A stretch of DNA of 64,000 bases from Lineus longissimus (Eukaryota > Nemertea > Pilidiophora > Heteronemertea > Lineidae), in assembly GCF_910592395.1 (NCBI RefSeq), contig NC_088311.1, forward strand, positions 14,078,501-14,142,500, read 5' to 3'. Positions within the stretch are counted from its first letter, which is position 1, and the number at the start of each line of letters is the position of its first letter. The notes under the pieces are model-generated. The model saw only the letters and a list, made by a program, of their open reading frames with translations, ran no database searches and was not told where the DNA came from. Below are positions 34,137-47,704 of the stretch, piece after piece. The position numbers and the translations under genes were made by a program.

Positions 34137-37100
34137 CAATATAGGCAGCAGCTAGGCAGGCAATATAAAAGTTACACTAAGTCACAAAAAGGAGGGCTCT
34201 CACAGTTAGGAACAAATTTAGTGCTGAGTCTGCAGGCACTGCACTGCACTGTGTTTACCTACATTAGAAGATGGCTATGTTAACCTCTGCGTCTACCTAT
34301 AGTGCCCCTTTAAAGTGCTTTTTTTAAAGCATCTTGATTTTAAACCACAGTTCACAGTGTATAAGATAATAATATACCGGTACTACTGTTCCTCATTGTG
34401 AGAGCAGTTGTGGTAAAGCAAACAGTTTAAAAACCGTGTGCGATTGTGCAAAACGTGAAAGCAGTCTTATTACCTTTCAAAAGCATGTCATTGGGAGCAC
34501 TTTGTTAGTTTTAGTGGTTACTTAATAATGGAAATTAATCCCTTACTCTACGCATGTTAGTTTACCCTAAAGTTTGTTATTAGTTTCTGCAGGCAAAAAC
34601 AAACATGTCCAAGATAGTCGTTGTGAGACAAAGTTGTCAAAAGTGATGATGATGCAGATTTGCTGTGTCAGTGCGAGATAGTAGAGACATCTACATGAAT
34701 CAGTGACTGAGAGTTGGGCAAACCTCGCTTATGTATGCATGTATATTCTACTTGAAATATTCAGTTTACATTGATGAGTTTTCCGGGCTATCTTGCATTT
34801 CTTTCAGGCTTCATCATGGTTCTAAATTCAAATTTTGTGTCCATTGTGATGGGTTAAAACAACTCGCGTTGTTGTTCTGTGGACATCAATATTAAAATGC
34901 AGCAGGGGTTACAAAATGTTCAAAATATGTAACATTTTTACCATACATGTATGTGGAAAAGAAGTCCTGTTCCCACATTGTCCTTGTGTTTGTATCAATT
35001 TTTGTTTCGTATTGTGCAATGATTGTGTGGTGGATTTGAAACAAAGAAATTTAGAGAAATATTCACTTCCTTCTTACAGTTTTTTCTGTCTTGCTGAAAA
35101 ATGAATGATATCTACAGTCCTAATCACAATTCACATCCCTAGATTCATGGCACATGCTACTGCAAAATGTAAGTGTAAGTGGTGCACACCTCAGTAGGAT
35201 GCTGGCCATACACTTACTCAAAGCAGAGGGTATGCCAATTGTGACTGGGACTGTAGCATGAAATAAAACGATGTGGTTCATTTGCACTTGTGCATACTGA
35301 GGTACACATGACAGCTTATCTGAATGTTGGGACGACTTCAGCTCAGACTTGGAGTCCTTTGTATCACAAACTCGACTTGGTTGTGCAAGCCCGGTACATG
35401 TATGGAGGACAGTTCACTGACAGGCCAGTATGTGATAGAAAATGAGCATCAGGCAAAGCTTGGCCATCACCATGAGATTACCCCTCCTGGCATAGCAGCA
35501 ATACCAATGATGTGGCTTCGGATCATCCCATTAGGAGCTGGGTACCCAGCATTTACGGTACAATGCTTTATGCTGTTGTCTGGACACTGGACAAGCGATA
35601 ATTGGAGGGATGACTGTCTTTGACCAACAAGACCATCCCTGCTTTCATTTTGGTCATCAATTTCCCATACAAAGAAAGCAACCTGAAATATAAATAATTG
35701 GATAGGGTGGTGTTCCCTCTCCTTTTCCAGAGGCATGGGACTCTCTGACAATCCAATAGCTTACACACACCACCCTTCCACACTGTGCCAGGCGGCACTT
35801 GGATAGTCTTCATGGCTGCCTTGATTGTGACTACGTGTAATCTACTGACGAGACAGCTCCTCTGCTGAGTGTTCATCTGATTTTGTCTTCAAATATTCCC
35901 ATTCGGATTGACTGTACCTACCGTCCTGACAGCACACCACGCCGATGCTGTCTTTCAATATTGTCTGATCACTGGGATTGATTGTGACAAAACGTTACTA
36001 GTCCCAATACAGGGCAACTATAGCTCCATCTCTGTTGAATGCTCCTCTGATTTTGTCTTCAAATATCCCCATTCGGATTGACTGTACCTACTGTCCTGAC
36101 GCCCTGACAGCACCACCACGATGCTGTCTTTCAATATTGTCTGAATCACTGGCCGGTGATTGTGACAAGACGCTACTAGTCCCAACAGGGCAACTATAGC
36201 TGATTACACCCAATTATTGGTTGTCCTTTTACCAGTTTTACTGTTTTGCTGGTGACAACAGATTTGCCTATAACAAAACTGATTCAGGTGTCTGTACAGT
36301 CTTAAGGTGTAACATTTCAACATGATATTGTGTACAATTTGGTTTTTGAGAATACTGCATGATTAGGTTAATACAATGTCATCCAATTTCACCACGACAG
36401 TGCAATAGAAACAGCGTACTATTGGGACATTGTGTGGAGGATTTCCACAGTACGTATATGTGAAAGACACAAAGATGATAAACAGGGATGGTACAACCTA
36501 CTGGTCCCCATGACTTGCAACTTTCCTCGCTCAGTCCGGGGGGGGGGGGCAGTAGGTTATGCTTTTTGGAATGGGACGCGGACACCTGTCCAGTCCACCT
36601 TCCCCAGGAAGGCCTATCTGTTTACCAGCAATGTATGATGATCCTCCCCAACCCCAACCTGGGGCGCCGATCTTGTGTACGCAAAAGTAGAAAATGTCCG
36701 CCTGGAAAAAGTGTCTGGTCCTATTGTGTTCTGACGTATTCGGTATGGCCGGATGGCAAATGGGTCAGTCTGGAGACAATTACCACCAGCAATAGCTCAG
36801 AGATTTTAAAAGCACATGGTAGAGAATCATCCCTAGACATTCTATCCTAGGACACTTAAAACTTCTACACGGCCTATACTAGTTCTTTGGGTCGACTGCT
36901 CATGGCAAGACATTGGTTTTGAACATACCATCAGTGCTGTACAAAAACATAAGGCATGTACATTCTTCAGAAACAGGCTACAATGTATTTCATGCATCAT
37001 ATCACGGATTTTCCTTTAGAATGTATGATAGAAATTCAAGTCAATAAGACACTTATTTTATAGGAGAAATAATTTCAACTTGAAGGATTCGCATTAGCTG

Positions 37101-38803
37101 CCGAGGCAGAAGGGTTATTACAACAAGCTGTGAAATTTTCAAAGCCACAGCTTAAAATATGAAGTGGCTGGAGCCCTCGAGTTTTTGTAAAAAAAACCTC
37201 TTCAAAGTCAACATTTTGAGTTCTGATGCACACCACACTTCAAACTAAACCAAAATCTTTGGTTCATCTCAGGATAAGAAGACAAGGGCTACAATGCACA
37301 ATGCACACACTAGAGCATGTATAAAGATTCCAAACTGTGAATAGGCCTCTATTATCACAACCATACATAACGGGCTACAGATTTTCCCCGAAACAGGGAG
37401 TTGTAATATTCCCTGCCCAAACGTATTGAAATATTGCTGGTCTTGTATGCTAGAAATTCATGCCAATATTAAAAATACCAATTTTCTCAAAGAAATAATT
37501 TCAACTCGAAGAATTCCCATTAGCTGCCGAGGCAGAAAGGTTATTACAACAAGCTGTGAAATTTTCAAAGCCACAGCTTAAAATATGAAGTGGCTGGAGC
37601 CCTTGAGTTTTTGTAAAAAAAACCTCTTCAAAGTCAACATTTTGAGTTCTGATGCACACCACACTTCAAACTGAACCAAATTTATTACTGATCTCAGTAT
37701 AAGAAGACAAGGAGCACACACTTGCGCATGTAATAAGGTTTCAACCTGTGAATAGGCCTCTGTTATCACAACCAGTTATATAACTGGCTACGGAATAACT
37801 TCCTTACTACAAAACAGCTATTATAAACCAGCCCATTATAGTCAAAAGCAAGGCGGTGTTCTCCATACAAAAAGTTGTGCTTATAGTACCCAATTAGCTG
37901 TTGCCATGACTACACAGACCTCCTGGTTGCGCCCCCGCTTGACGAGGTTGTACCATAGTGCCGTGCCACCTAGCTGGCAATGGCTAAACTAGGCCTAATT
38001 GATGATTCAACTTACTGTCTGCTTTATAAATAAATCCCAGGAAAATGCTACTGCTAGTGCTATAATAGAGAAGACAATGCGTACCATACTGACAACTCAT
38101 TTGATGACGAATGCAAGTGGCTTGATTAGGGCACTATTGGCACTATTAGGTGAATCTTGAATGATCAGGTGAATCTTCACACCAGGTGAATCTCGGTCCC
38201 TTATAAGTGAATAAAAACATTGGGTGAATCCTGACTAAAGATGTTTTTTAGATGAATGAATCCTGCCCTAATCTAATAAGAAATTGTGTGAGTCAATGGT
38301 GAATCCTGACCTAATTTTACATGTTTTGTTGTGAATCAAAGGTGAATCTTGACCCAATTATTTTGCTGCAAAAGTGAATAGAGGGTGAATGCTTGAGGGG
38401 GGTGGGGTCAAGATACTTTTTGACGGGTGCATAAGTTTGCACTGCCACTGCATACACCTATAGTCCTGCCTATAGTAACCAATTGCTTTTTTATTCACTG
38501 CACTAAACTGCTCTTATGTATGTATTGTAACTAGAGTCTGCTTTGTCTGCTCTTTTTAGTCAGATCCCCTGTCCCTGAATACTAGACTCTCCAACGTGCA
38601 GAGTGTAACTTATTATGGATGAACTTCTGTGGTAAACCCTACATGTATTTTCTCGCCTATAGCTGAGAACACATGGGCTGGTGCTGTTCATGGACGACAG
38701 TGCCACAAGTGATGTTTGTCCAACAAGTATTGTGGTGACTTTTTGTAACACTCAAGTATTTCTGGGTGAACATCACCTCACTTGACAATCGGTTGAATTT
38801 ATA
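34137..38803. other. Gene-free stretch with two local duplications
   Basis: No supported exon. Two tandem-type duplications are visible: 35871-36023 with 36041-36204 (TTTTGTCTTCAAATATNCCC to GGGCAACTATAGCT), and 37015-37400 with 37437-37800 (about 422 bp offset; AGCTGCCGAGGCAGAA and CCACAGCTTAAAATATGAAG). From 38150 to 38400 a GTGAATC motif recurs irregularly. Confidence 0.6.
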
Positions 38804-39026
38804 ATGCAGAGTCTACGTTCGGCTTCACCAACCACTGCTTCACTGCATTCACCATCACCGTCTCCTTCCTACTCAACCTACACACCTGCACCATTTACAT
38901 TTGGCAAGACAAGTCTCGAGTTCTTTTCGCCAAAGGCAACTACGAGTACGGATAATTCTGCTGCTTCAATGCCAATGTCAATGCAAAAAAAAGAGTTGCC
39001 AGCTGATCATAACAGTCAGCCTCATG
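38804..39026 (+). CDS. Ser/Pro/Thr-rich first exon (tentative, BEN-like gene)
   Basis: From ATG at 38804 the frame reads 74 codons to CATG|GTAAGG. The sequence is low-complexity (SPSPSPSYSTYTPAPFTF) and ends in a polar stretch. It ends in phase 1. The next candidate exon (40778) lies beyond a MITE that occupies most of the intron. Linking these exons is inference. Confidence 0.4.
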
Positions 39027-39227
39027 GTAAGGACATTACTAACTAGTATTTCAGGAATCAAAGTTCACTTTTCTGAAAATCACTTTTTGGTCACAGTAAA
39101 ATGAATTAACAGAGAAAGATTGCCACATTATTTAGATCGCACAGACAAAAAGTAGGTCATATTTTAGACCAACTCGGGATGAACTTTTGATCCCTGTATT
39201 TGTCATCTAAGATTATCTTAGGCATAG

Positions 39228-40449
39228 TCCGGACGCTCCTCCGTTACGCCGTCCTTGTGCCTGAGAGAAATTGGATGATACCGAGCATATCACGGGTAGT
39301 TGTAAAACAAGAAACACAGAAATGAAACAGAAACACAGAAACGAAACGCAGAAACCAGTCTTGTGGCGAATTCTGGTCTGCAGACTCCATCTTGTTGCCA
39401 TGGTTGTGGCCGCGAACGCGGGTGTAACTAAAACTGGTATTCAGTCGGAATGGAAGGAGGAATGCTCATTTCCCAATACCCCTTTTAGCCTCATCAACGT
39501 GTGCGCAGATTGGCAGCATCCGGCCTTGATCGTGCCAATACACTACATGTACTACATGTACTACACGGCGTAAATAGAAAATAGTCCTTCGAATAGCGAG
39601 TCCTGTTCTTTTGTACATTCCATGGCCTGTGCACGACACTAGGCTGAACTTCCCTACTGCAACCTCATTAACATAAACAGATATTTAAAGGGACTATTTA
39701 AAGGCAGCAGCTGGGCAGGCAAGATTGAGTTACTCCAAGTCCAAGTCTAGTGCCCGCCCCCCCCCCCCCCACTTTACTCTATTCTAGTCGCCAAAATTGG
39801 TCTCTCACGTCTCACATAACGTCGAAATGATTCACCCATGTACTGGTACCGTACCTTGCATTTAGTGCTGCATCAGACGGGATTTGTAGGATGATCCTGG
39901 TACTTCATGTAAATTGAACACTACAAGGCAAGATGTTGCACTGCACCTTCATTTAAAATAACATGCTGTAGGAATCGAATCGAACCTACCAAAGTACTAC
40001 ACCACCACCTCAAAAGACTTCACCCATATCGTGCCGCCCCCTCCCCCCCCCAAGTTGCTCCATGTATCCCCTCAACAACTCTATTGCATTCCGGCTGGCC
40101 GCAGCCCACCAACCTCAGATTTTACTTTTAAACGACAATAACAACGGATTGGGCAAGGAAAGTATCGGCGTGCCGATTGATTCCAACTTTTATGAAAACC
40201 CGTTTGATTTTCGTTTCTGCGTTTCGTTTCTGCGTTTCTGTGTTTCTGTTTCGTTTCTGTGTTTCTTGTTTTACAACTACCCGCATATCACTGCCTTGGA
40301 TTGAGGCGGCATGCTTGCAGCATATGCAACCATAGCATGCTCATGTACTGGTAATAGATCGCTCATATTGACCCTGATACGTGTTGACGTATCATCCAAT
40401 TTCTCTTAGGCATAAGGACGGGACGGCGTGACGGAGGAGCGCCCGGACT
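39228..40449. mobile_element. MITE with long composite terminal inverted repeats
   Basis: Left end AGTCCGGACGCTCCTCCGTT is inverted at the right end (GGAGGAGCGCCCGGACT). Similarity continues through GAGAAATTGGATGATAC and, further in, GTAGTTGTAAAACAAGAAAC with its CAGAAA-rich neighbour against 40205-40283. Total about 1.2 kb, no coding capacity. A clear target-site duplication was not found, so the outer limits may be off by some bases. Confidence 0.7.
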
Positions 40450-40777
40450 GGGAAAAGATGATATTAGATGTGTATTTGTATGAAGATGAGAGACCAAAGT
40501 GCACTAAAAACTGTATCAGTCCTGCCCATTTGATGCTCATAGCCACCCATGAAGTTGCTGGGTGCTGTAGTGTTAACTCAGAAAAGGATCAGGCAGAATT
40601 AGTTCAATTTTTGACAAGAATATTTGTTTGTTTGTTGGGGTAATCGCAGAAACATGACTACAGTTAACAGCAGTAAATTGACTGATGTTGCATTGAAAAA
40701 TGCTGTGTCATAACTACCAGAAATTTCAGAAGTACCAGTTTAGAAACCTACTCAAGCTGCTAAGTTTAATTTTTCAG

Positions 40778-41809
40778 TAGACATCATGGATGATTCTATA
40801 TGGAAGTCGAAGATGCCTCTGCAGGTTTCTATAGCGATGCCAATAATGAAGCCCTGGAGGCTGCTTCTGGTACCGGTAAGTGTTGACATGGATGTCATGA
40901 TATCGACTGCTCTGAGAATTCGACTTCTTACTCATTTGTACAATACATAATTTCCATCAATGATGTTGCATGGACTGGTTGGTACGGTAACTTGGAAATG
41001 GTGTACTGGTACCATTACATCAGTAAACCATTTTCATTTCTTGTACATTGTGTTCTCCATTTTCGGTCAAAAATGTTTACTAGTATTTTGCACATTTTAA
41101 TTTTGCGGATTTGATGCCTGGCAAATGTCACATAATTCCTGGTTTACAGTATTTTGGGCACCTAATTTGGGTGTGTACGACGTTAAACATCCCAAGAAGG
41201 CTGTAATGGAGAGGCCAGATCGGTGATGTTCTATGGTGGCCAAATATATTCCGGGGGGGGGGGGGGGTGCAGATGTCCGACCTCTGGCCTCATATGGGTA
41301 ACAACATGTGACACATCAGGCATATGTGACCCGTCACAGCAAAACCAGGCGCATGTCGCACAGAAGATGAGCCAAAGTGACACCAGGAGATAATGGAAGA
41401 AATTGATGTGCTCATATTTCACAAAAGGCAGACAATAGAGAATTGAACAAACAGTCCGTCTCAAGCTGCCAAGCTCAGAGCGACATGCGCCTAGTTTTGC
41501 TGTGACGGGTCACATATATGGGTTTTTTTACGTTATGATGTAATATCTTGGTTTCTTTCAGAACTGGAATACCTGGGAGATTCTAGGTATGGCGTAAGGA
41601 TCTCTGCAAGGCGTTTCAAGAACATAGTGCAGAGGTCAAAGACCAGGGAGAAGCTGGCTTTGTAACTCCTCGAAACACTAATAACAGGGGAAGAGTGTTC
41701 TACCTTAACGATTGAGGGGGCCGGAAAGAACAAGGTCCCACTCGCTCACAACAAGCGGAAAGCTTTGAAAAGTAAGGTATTGCACATGAAGAGTTTCATC
41801 GCAAAATGA
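40778..41809 (+). pseudogene. BEN-domain-like exons with an in-frame stop
   Basis: Exon 40778-40875 (after TTTTTCAG, before GTAAGT) encodes an acidic segment (MEVEDASAGFYSDANNEALE) in the frame that joins, phase 1, to the next exon from 41562 (after TTTCTTTCAG). That exon reads ELEYLGDSRYGVRISARRF, SKTREKLAL, TAA (41663-41665), LLETLITGEECSTLTIEGAG and a Lys-rich end, stopping at 41809. The order (LG-x-V, Ala/Leu-rich helix, LL..L...EE...L...G) matches BEN domains, which bind DNA and act in chromatin and transcription. The TAA and a small frame conflict at the start of the first exon indicate decay. The BEN call rests on pattern only. Confidence 0.45.
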
Positions 41810-43595
41810 GTTGTAGATGTCTTCAGGACTTAGTAATTACCAGTGATTACAGAGACTGTTGATAGGTGCCTGCCTCGAAAATTTTTTTGGCAAATCTTTA
41901 GAATTACCGATCGGATGTTCCTCCGCACTACACATGACAGCCAGACCCCGTTAGTGAAAGATGAGCAAAATAGGTGGAATGCCTCTCAGCTGGATGTTTA
42001 TAATAGGTCAGATAAGCTGATTTATTGCACTCCAAGGCCTTCCTCCTTGACATCTGCTATTGCACTACAGACACCACCTACTGTGTCAGGTTTACCTGTC
42101 TTACTGGGTTCATTACACTTGGTGCAATATGGGTATGTGGATTAGTGGATTAGTGGATTAGATTGAATGAACTCAATGTGTTGCTGAATTCCTGCCATGA
42201 ATTGTTATATAATGTTATATAATGATGAGTTATGGATTGGTCAAGGAACAGTTGCTGTATCTCTTCAATGATTTTGATGCGGAGAAGCAGTGTATGCTTC
42301 TGCATTGGTTTCTATCTGATGTCCATGAAATTTCGTTCAAATATTGTAAGCTGAGGCAGAGATGATGAAACAAGTATTCATCATCATATTCATGAAGGAG
42401 TCTGTCATGAAAGAACTGAAAACCTGATAGTGATAGTGACTTCAAGATGACCGAGGATGACTATCATAAGGCCAGAGTTCTCACTCCCGTCTACCCCTGC
42501 CCCTGGCCTTCTACCCACTTTCAACCCTCAGGAGTCACATTTTCATCCACAAACCCTTGGCAGATTTGAAGCAATATTCCTGTTTGTCACTGTTACAATA
42601 CACCTTGGGATTTCACCCCAGACTGACCATAAAATTCCTAGGCCAAGGTATGCATGGTCTGTGCGTTAACAGAACAGGTAAAGATGAAACAGCATGCTTA
42701 ATGCTAAACTGGACATCACATGATAGGCAGTATATCCACACCTGATGCATTGCAATTCGATGGATAGCTCTGACCTGGCTACAGGGAGTCTGTGTCAGTA
42801 AGTAGGCCATGCAATAGCATACATTATATAGGCCGTAGGGATGTGTACTATTTTCAAGTTAGGTCGAGATAGAGGCAAGGCTGTAATATTGGCTCTTTTA
42901 TAGACTAGACCACTCTATCACAGGATAAATGTACTGGGATATTTGAATATTGTATGGCACACGCTTCGTCACAGTCTGCTTGAAACTGAAATGGAACAGG
43001 AATATAGCATGGAATCTGTCATGGATTTGTGGAGCCCGATATAGTGGTGACGCAAAGGCATGAACTAGACACCCTTGGGATTTCCCTAAAATTTCTGACG
43101 GGAACTGACGTTCCAAAAGTTGAATGTCCGGGGAACAAATGATTATTTTATATATCTTTATCTCTAACCCCCCTGAAAGCCATACACTTCCAGGGGTACA
43201 GTTTCCGTAGCCTCGGCCCATACGCAAGTGTCCGGAACATGAGCAATGTCATAAAGCTAAGTGTAGACGCCCCCTCACATACACACATATAGAAGAAGAA
43301 AATGCTGTGACTAAGTTAATTTTTGTTTTTAAAGAAGCCCGCAAAAACCAAAAATTTAAATCTTGTTTCTTATCGCTGCTACGAGATATTCCCTTTAACA
43401 ACACTACATTTTACGCAGCAGCATGGCTTGACCATTAAGGAGAATGGTCCTGAGGGGTTAAAAGTTGTTTCAAAAGTTCAGCCAACATAACCACAAAGCA
43501 AACACATAAAAGTTACACCGTTGACCATTACTAAACTCAACATCTTGTCAGCTTATATATAGGTAACACGTGCTGTGGCAAGCAGTCAGCCAGGA
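41810..43595. other. Gene-free stretch
   Basis: No exon with good borders and composition is visible. A plus-strand open frame at 41843-42145 lacks splice or family support. Confidence 0.45.
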
Positions 43596-43866
43596 ATCCC
43601 AGCTAGCAAAACAAATGGGAACCACATGGGTTTTACCTGGGCAAGCAGGGTCCCATCTGGCCCACATGTAACCCATGTGGGACCAAGATGGTTTATCTCA
43701 CATGGGATTTCACCATGTGGGGCCCATATGGGAAAGCCCATATGGGTTTTGAGTTATGGGCCCCATGTGGGTTTGCGATGGTTAATATGGGGATCAATTG
43801 AGAATTGCAAGCCCAATGTATCCCATATGAACCCCATATCAATCCCACATCTGAGAATTTCCAATT
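43596..43866. repeat. Array of CCCATATGGG/CCCATGTGGG near-palindromes
   Basis: Over about 250 bp, ATGGG and CCCAT recur every 10-20 bp, often as palindromes such as GCCCATATGGGAAAGCCCAT. The left end has CCCAGCTAGCAAA, which reappears inverted at the right end of the similar array at 47705-47953 (TTTGCTAGCTGGGA). Confidence 0.75.
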
Positions 43867-44808
43867 ATATTGTTTTAAAAATAAAGGGTTTACATGAGGC
43901 CCATTCAAGATTATGATAATGAAATATGTTTTATGAAATTTATGAGTAAAGCTGGCATTTTACAAAATTTGTTTGGCGCCAAAGCAAATCAAAATCGTCC
44001 CCATTGGCCTCCGAGTACATCGTGCGTCTCCAATGGAGCTGAAAGAGCTGATGGGGACGAGTATTGTGGCCTCCTTGCACGCCATTGTCAGCCGCCATAT
44101 TTGATTTTGTTCTTCACGCCAGTACTCAAAAGCAGAGAAACTTTCCCATAATTTCATTGATTAGAATAGTTTTTGGTTTGCCAGGTTAGTTGTGACTTTG
44201 TCTAGAGCACCAATCTTGATGTTTGTGTGCTTTATATACATTCTTTCAATACAATCCTGCAGATTCTTCGATGTTTTGTTGTGATATCCCGTTCGTTGTA
44301 GGCTGCTAGTGCTAGTGTAACTGTACATGCTACACTGTACATTTAACTGTGTACATTTATGTACGTGAAAATACACTGTGCAGTGTGTCTTGCCTACCTG
44401 TTTTGCTGTTTTATCATGATCATGTATTGTAGGCCTATGTAGTGGTACTCGTAGCCTTGTTTTCATCCTGTTCAATCAATCTATTGCTACTGCTATTTTC
44501 TTTTTGTCGTCATGAGTTGTTCAAACTCAAACTAAAGTCACGTTGGTCACGATGGAGGAAAATATTTTCCCTTAAGTTATTTTCTATTCTGAAATACTGA
44601 CATAATGTAACTTGAAGCAATTCAAACTTTGTCCATGCAACCCAAAAGTGGAGTGCCTTTCCATTAGATCACAAAAACGATGTCAATTATGAAATATAGC
44701 CAATACTCCTCTCATCTGTTGTCTGTCATACTACTTATTGATTGTCTTCTTGTCAGAAAACTATTGTGATGTACATAATACTGTTACACTATACTACCTT
44801 GGTTTCAG

Positions 44809-44907
44809 GAGGTGTTCGCAAACATGCCTATCAGAAGCAGGCAACAGACAAGGTCATCGCAGAGAAAATGTCAACATGATTCACGAATGCGCGTGATCGA
44901 GGACTAG
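44809..44907 (+). CDS. Candidate terminal exon, unknown
   Basis: After TTGGTTTCAG the sequence reads 32 codons (EVFANMPIRSRQQTRSSQRK and so on) to TAG. Basic and polar. No linked upstream exon found, so confidence is low. Sequence from 43867 to 44808 shows no other gene. Confidence 0.2.
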   Translation, partial: EVFANMPIRSRQQTRSSQRKCQHDSRMRVIED

Positions 44908-45185
44908 GAGGAAAACGTGCGGCGAGAGGATTGAAGTCGTCAATGAACAACAATTGCCAGGTGGAAATGACCCTGCCCTGCCAGAGCCACAAAATACTGA
45001 TAGTGACAATTAAGAATATATATAACCATAGTGATGAACAGTGACTTGCCAAAACATGGAAATGCAGGACAAAATCTCAGGTTTATTCAATGACATTGGT
45101 GCTTTGACATTGTTGATACTCAGTAAATTATAAGTATTTCTATATCAACTGCAATTCATTATAGAAATCAAATAAATATGTTCAT

Positions 45186-46316
45186 TTTTAGCTCACCTCT
45201 TAGCAGAGGTGTGCTTATCCCATACCGTGGCGTCCGTCGTCCGTCGTCGTCGTCGTCGTCGTCGTCCGTCGTCGTCCGTCGTCCGTTAGCAGGGCACGTT
45301 TCGTAACTGTTAGAGCTATTGAGTTGAAACTTGGTACACATGTACCCTTATGTAATGACACCTTGGAGACCAAGTTTCGGTCTGATTCGTTTCATGGTTT
45401 GGCCACCAGGGGGCCAAACGTTAAAAGTGAAAATATGCAATATCTCCCTTAATAGTAGTCGGGAAATTTTGAAAAAAATATGGTAGGTACTTCTAGCAAA
45501 GGTGCATCATATATCCTCCGGGTTTTTGATTTGACCTCCTTTTCAAGGTCACAGAGGTCAAATGGTGTAAATTGGCCGTTAGGATGTAACGATGGCACGT
45601 TTCTAAACTGCAATGACAATTGATACCAAATTTGGTACACATTTACCCCTTAGTCAGGTGATCTCAGGGACCGAAGTTTGGTCCAATATGATTCACCACT
45701 TGACCACCAGGTGGCAAAATCCAAAAACCTTAAAAATGTGATCATTCCTTAACTTCTTGCCCGATTGCCACCAATTTGATATCATGGGTACATCTAACCA
45801 CCATACAGTATATGTCACACAGGTTTTTAATTTGACCTTCTTGTCAAGGTCACAGAGGTCAAATGGCGTAAATTCGCCGTCAGGCCGTAACTATGGCACG
45901 TTTCTTAACTGCAATGACTATTGATCACAAATTAAGTACACATGTACCCCTTGGTCAGGTGATCGCAGGTACCGAAGTTTGGTGCGATCTGATTTGCCGT
46001 TTGGCCTCCAGGGAGGGGGCCAAATCCTAAATTCTTCAAAATGCCATTATTTCTAGTAATGACTTGCCCGATTGGCACCAATTTTATATCATAGGTACAT
46101 CTAATTCTAACAACCATTCAATGTGTCACCCGGGTCTTCTTTGATTTGACCTACTTTTCAAGGTCACATAGGTCGAATGTACTGTAAATTGGCCATTTTG
46201 GGGAAATTGTAATTGCTTGGACCTACATCAAACCTAACACTACATGACACAATGCCATGCTCTTTATCCATCTTTCCTCCACATGAGGTGAGCACAATGG
46301 CCCTGGCCATTTCATT
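45186..46316 (-). mobile_element. Helentron-associated-type element, family B, copy 2 (inverted)
   Basis: Inverted and nearly colinear copy of 6208-7318. The hairpin end is at the left (AGCTCACCTCTTAGCAGAGG, then a (GTC)n microsatellite at about 45226-45284) and the GGCCCTGGCC end at the right (46300-46309). The empty site in neighbouring tandem units is TTCATTTTTTTATCATAC, so insertion was into a T-run with at most 2 bp duplicated. Confidence 0.85.
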
Positions 46317-46698
46317 TTATCATACATTTTGTTATGCAGGACAAAATCTCAGGTTTATTCAGTGACATTGGTGTTTTGACATTGTTGATACTCAGTATAT
46401 TATAAGTATTTCTATATCAACTGCAAATCATTATAGAAATCAAATAAATATGTTCATTTTTTTATCATACATTTTGTTATGCAGGACAAAATCTCAGGTT
46501 TATTCAATGACATTGGTGCTTTGACATTGTTGATACTCAGTATATTAAAAGTATTTCTATATCAACTGCATATCATTACAGAAATCAAATAAATATGTTC
46601 ATGTTTTTATCATACATTTTGTTATGCAGGACAAAATCTCAGGTTTATTCAATAACATTGGTGCTTTGACATTGTTGATACTCAGTATATTATAAGTA

Positions 46699-47506
46699 CA
46701 GTACAACCTCTCTATTGCGGACACCCATGGGACTGGGCCAAGGTGTCCGCAATAGAGAGGTGTCCGCACTAGAGAGGTTATGCCAAATCGTCCGATAGGT
46801 GGATTTGAAGTTCCCGCCTTGCAGGTCTTGGTTTTCTCTGTGTCGACATCTAGCGTAGAAACTTTAAACCTGTTGGCTGATCGGTATTTGCTTGTGATGT
46901 TGCGTTGAATGACGTGGGCTACTTTGGAACTCAGAGCGTGAATAATCTCTCTAGTAAAAGGTGCCCCTTGTATTGCGAAATCTTCTCGACATGTCATAAT
47001 GTGTGAAAAAAACCCCATAATTTCTGTCCATCAGCCACCTTTGATTAATAATTAATTTTTTCTAATTTCTCTACTAACGCATATTCGCCGCAACACTGAC
47101 AAAACCGCGTGGATTTATGAGTGTCCGTTGACACAATACATGCAATAAGCCTATGTGATTAGTTGAAAAGATGAGTAAACAAATGCCGCGGCTTAATTAG
47201 GATACAAAAACACAATGCCATGGGGTAATTACGTTGATTAATTACGCAAATATCACACCTGTCGGGCCTACTTGACTCTCCAAGCGCACGCGGGAAACCA
47301 TTGTTTTTTGCCTACTGTCCGTAATTGGGAGGGAATTGGACCAAAAATTGGCTATCGCCCTGTCCGCAATTCGGAATAGAGAGGTGTCCGCCGTACAGAG
47401 GTTTTTGTAATTTGAAATGACTTAGAAAAAATCGGGACTGGCCGGACGTGTCCGTAATGTAGAGGTGTCCGCCTGGCAGAGGTGTCCGCTGAGAGAGGTT
47501 CTACTG
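46699..47506. mobile_element. pogo/Tigger-like MITE, TA target duplication
   Basis: Ends CAGTACAACCTCTCTATTGC and AGAGAGGTTCTACTG, flanked by TA at 46697-46698 and 47507-47508. The subterminal GTGTCCGCAATAGAGAGG motif repeats several times at both ends. Removal restores the tandem unit TATTATAAGTATTTCTATAT seen intact at 46390, confirming the TA duplication. Length 808 bp, no transposase. Confidence 0.92.
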
Positions 47507-47704
47507 TATTTCTATATCAACTGCAAATCATTATAGAAATCAAATAAATATTTTCATTTTTTTATCATACATTTTGTTTCGTTTTTCCATTCTCAATGAA
47601 CTTAACTCAGTGTCCCCAATCTCTTTTTGAGACAACGTGTCTGGGGATGACATAGACTATTCAAAGAAGTGTAGAACACATCAGACCAGGTGGGCACTAA
47701 CTGG

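Larger units (their letters stand above)
45064..47578. repeat. Tandem array of about 140-bp units split by two transposons
   Basis: Units start TGCAGGACAAAATCTCAGG at about 45064, 46335, 46481 and 46625 and contain TTGATACTCAGTA and TTTCTATATCAACTGC. Unit 1 is cut by the family B element at 45186; unit 4 is cut at 46698 by a pogo/Tigger-like MITE and resumes at 47507. Intact units show the empty sites of both. Confidence 0.88.

Noticed and set aside
43575-43916. Open frame across the CCCAT/ATGGG array
   Set aside because: Repeat-derived composition (Gly, His, Trp, Met runs) with no gene support.
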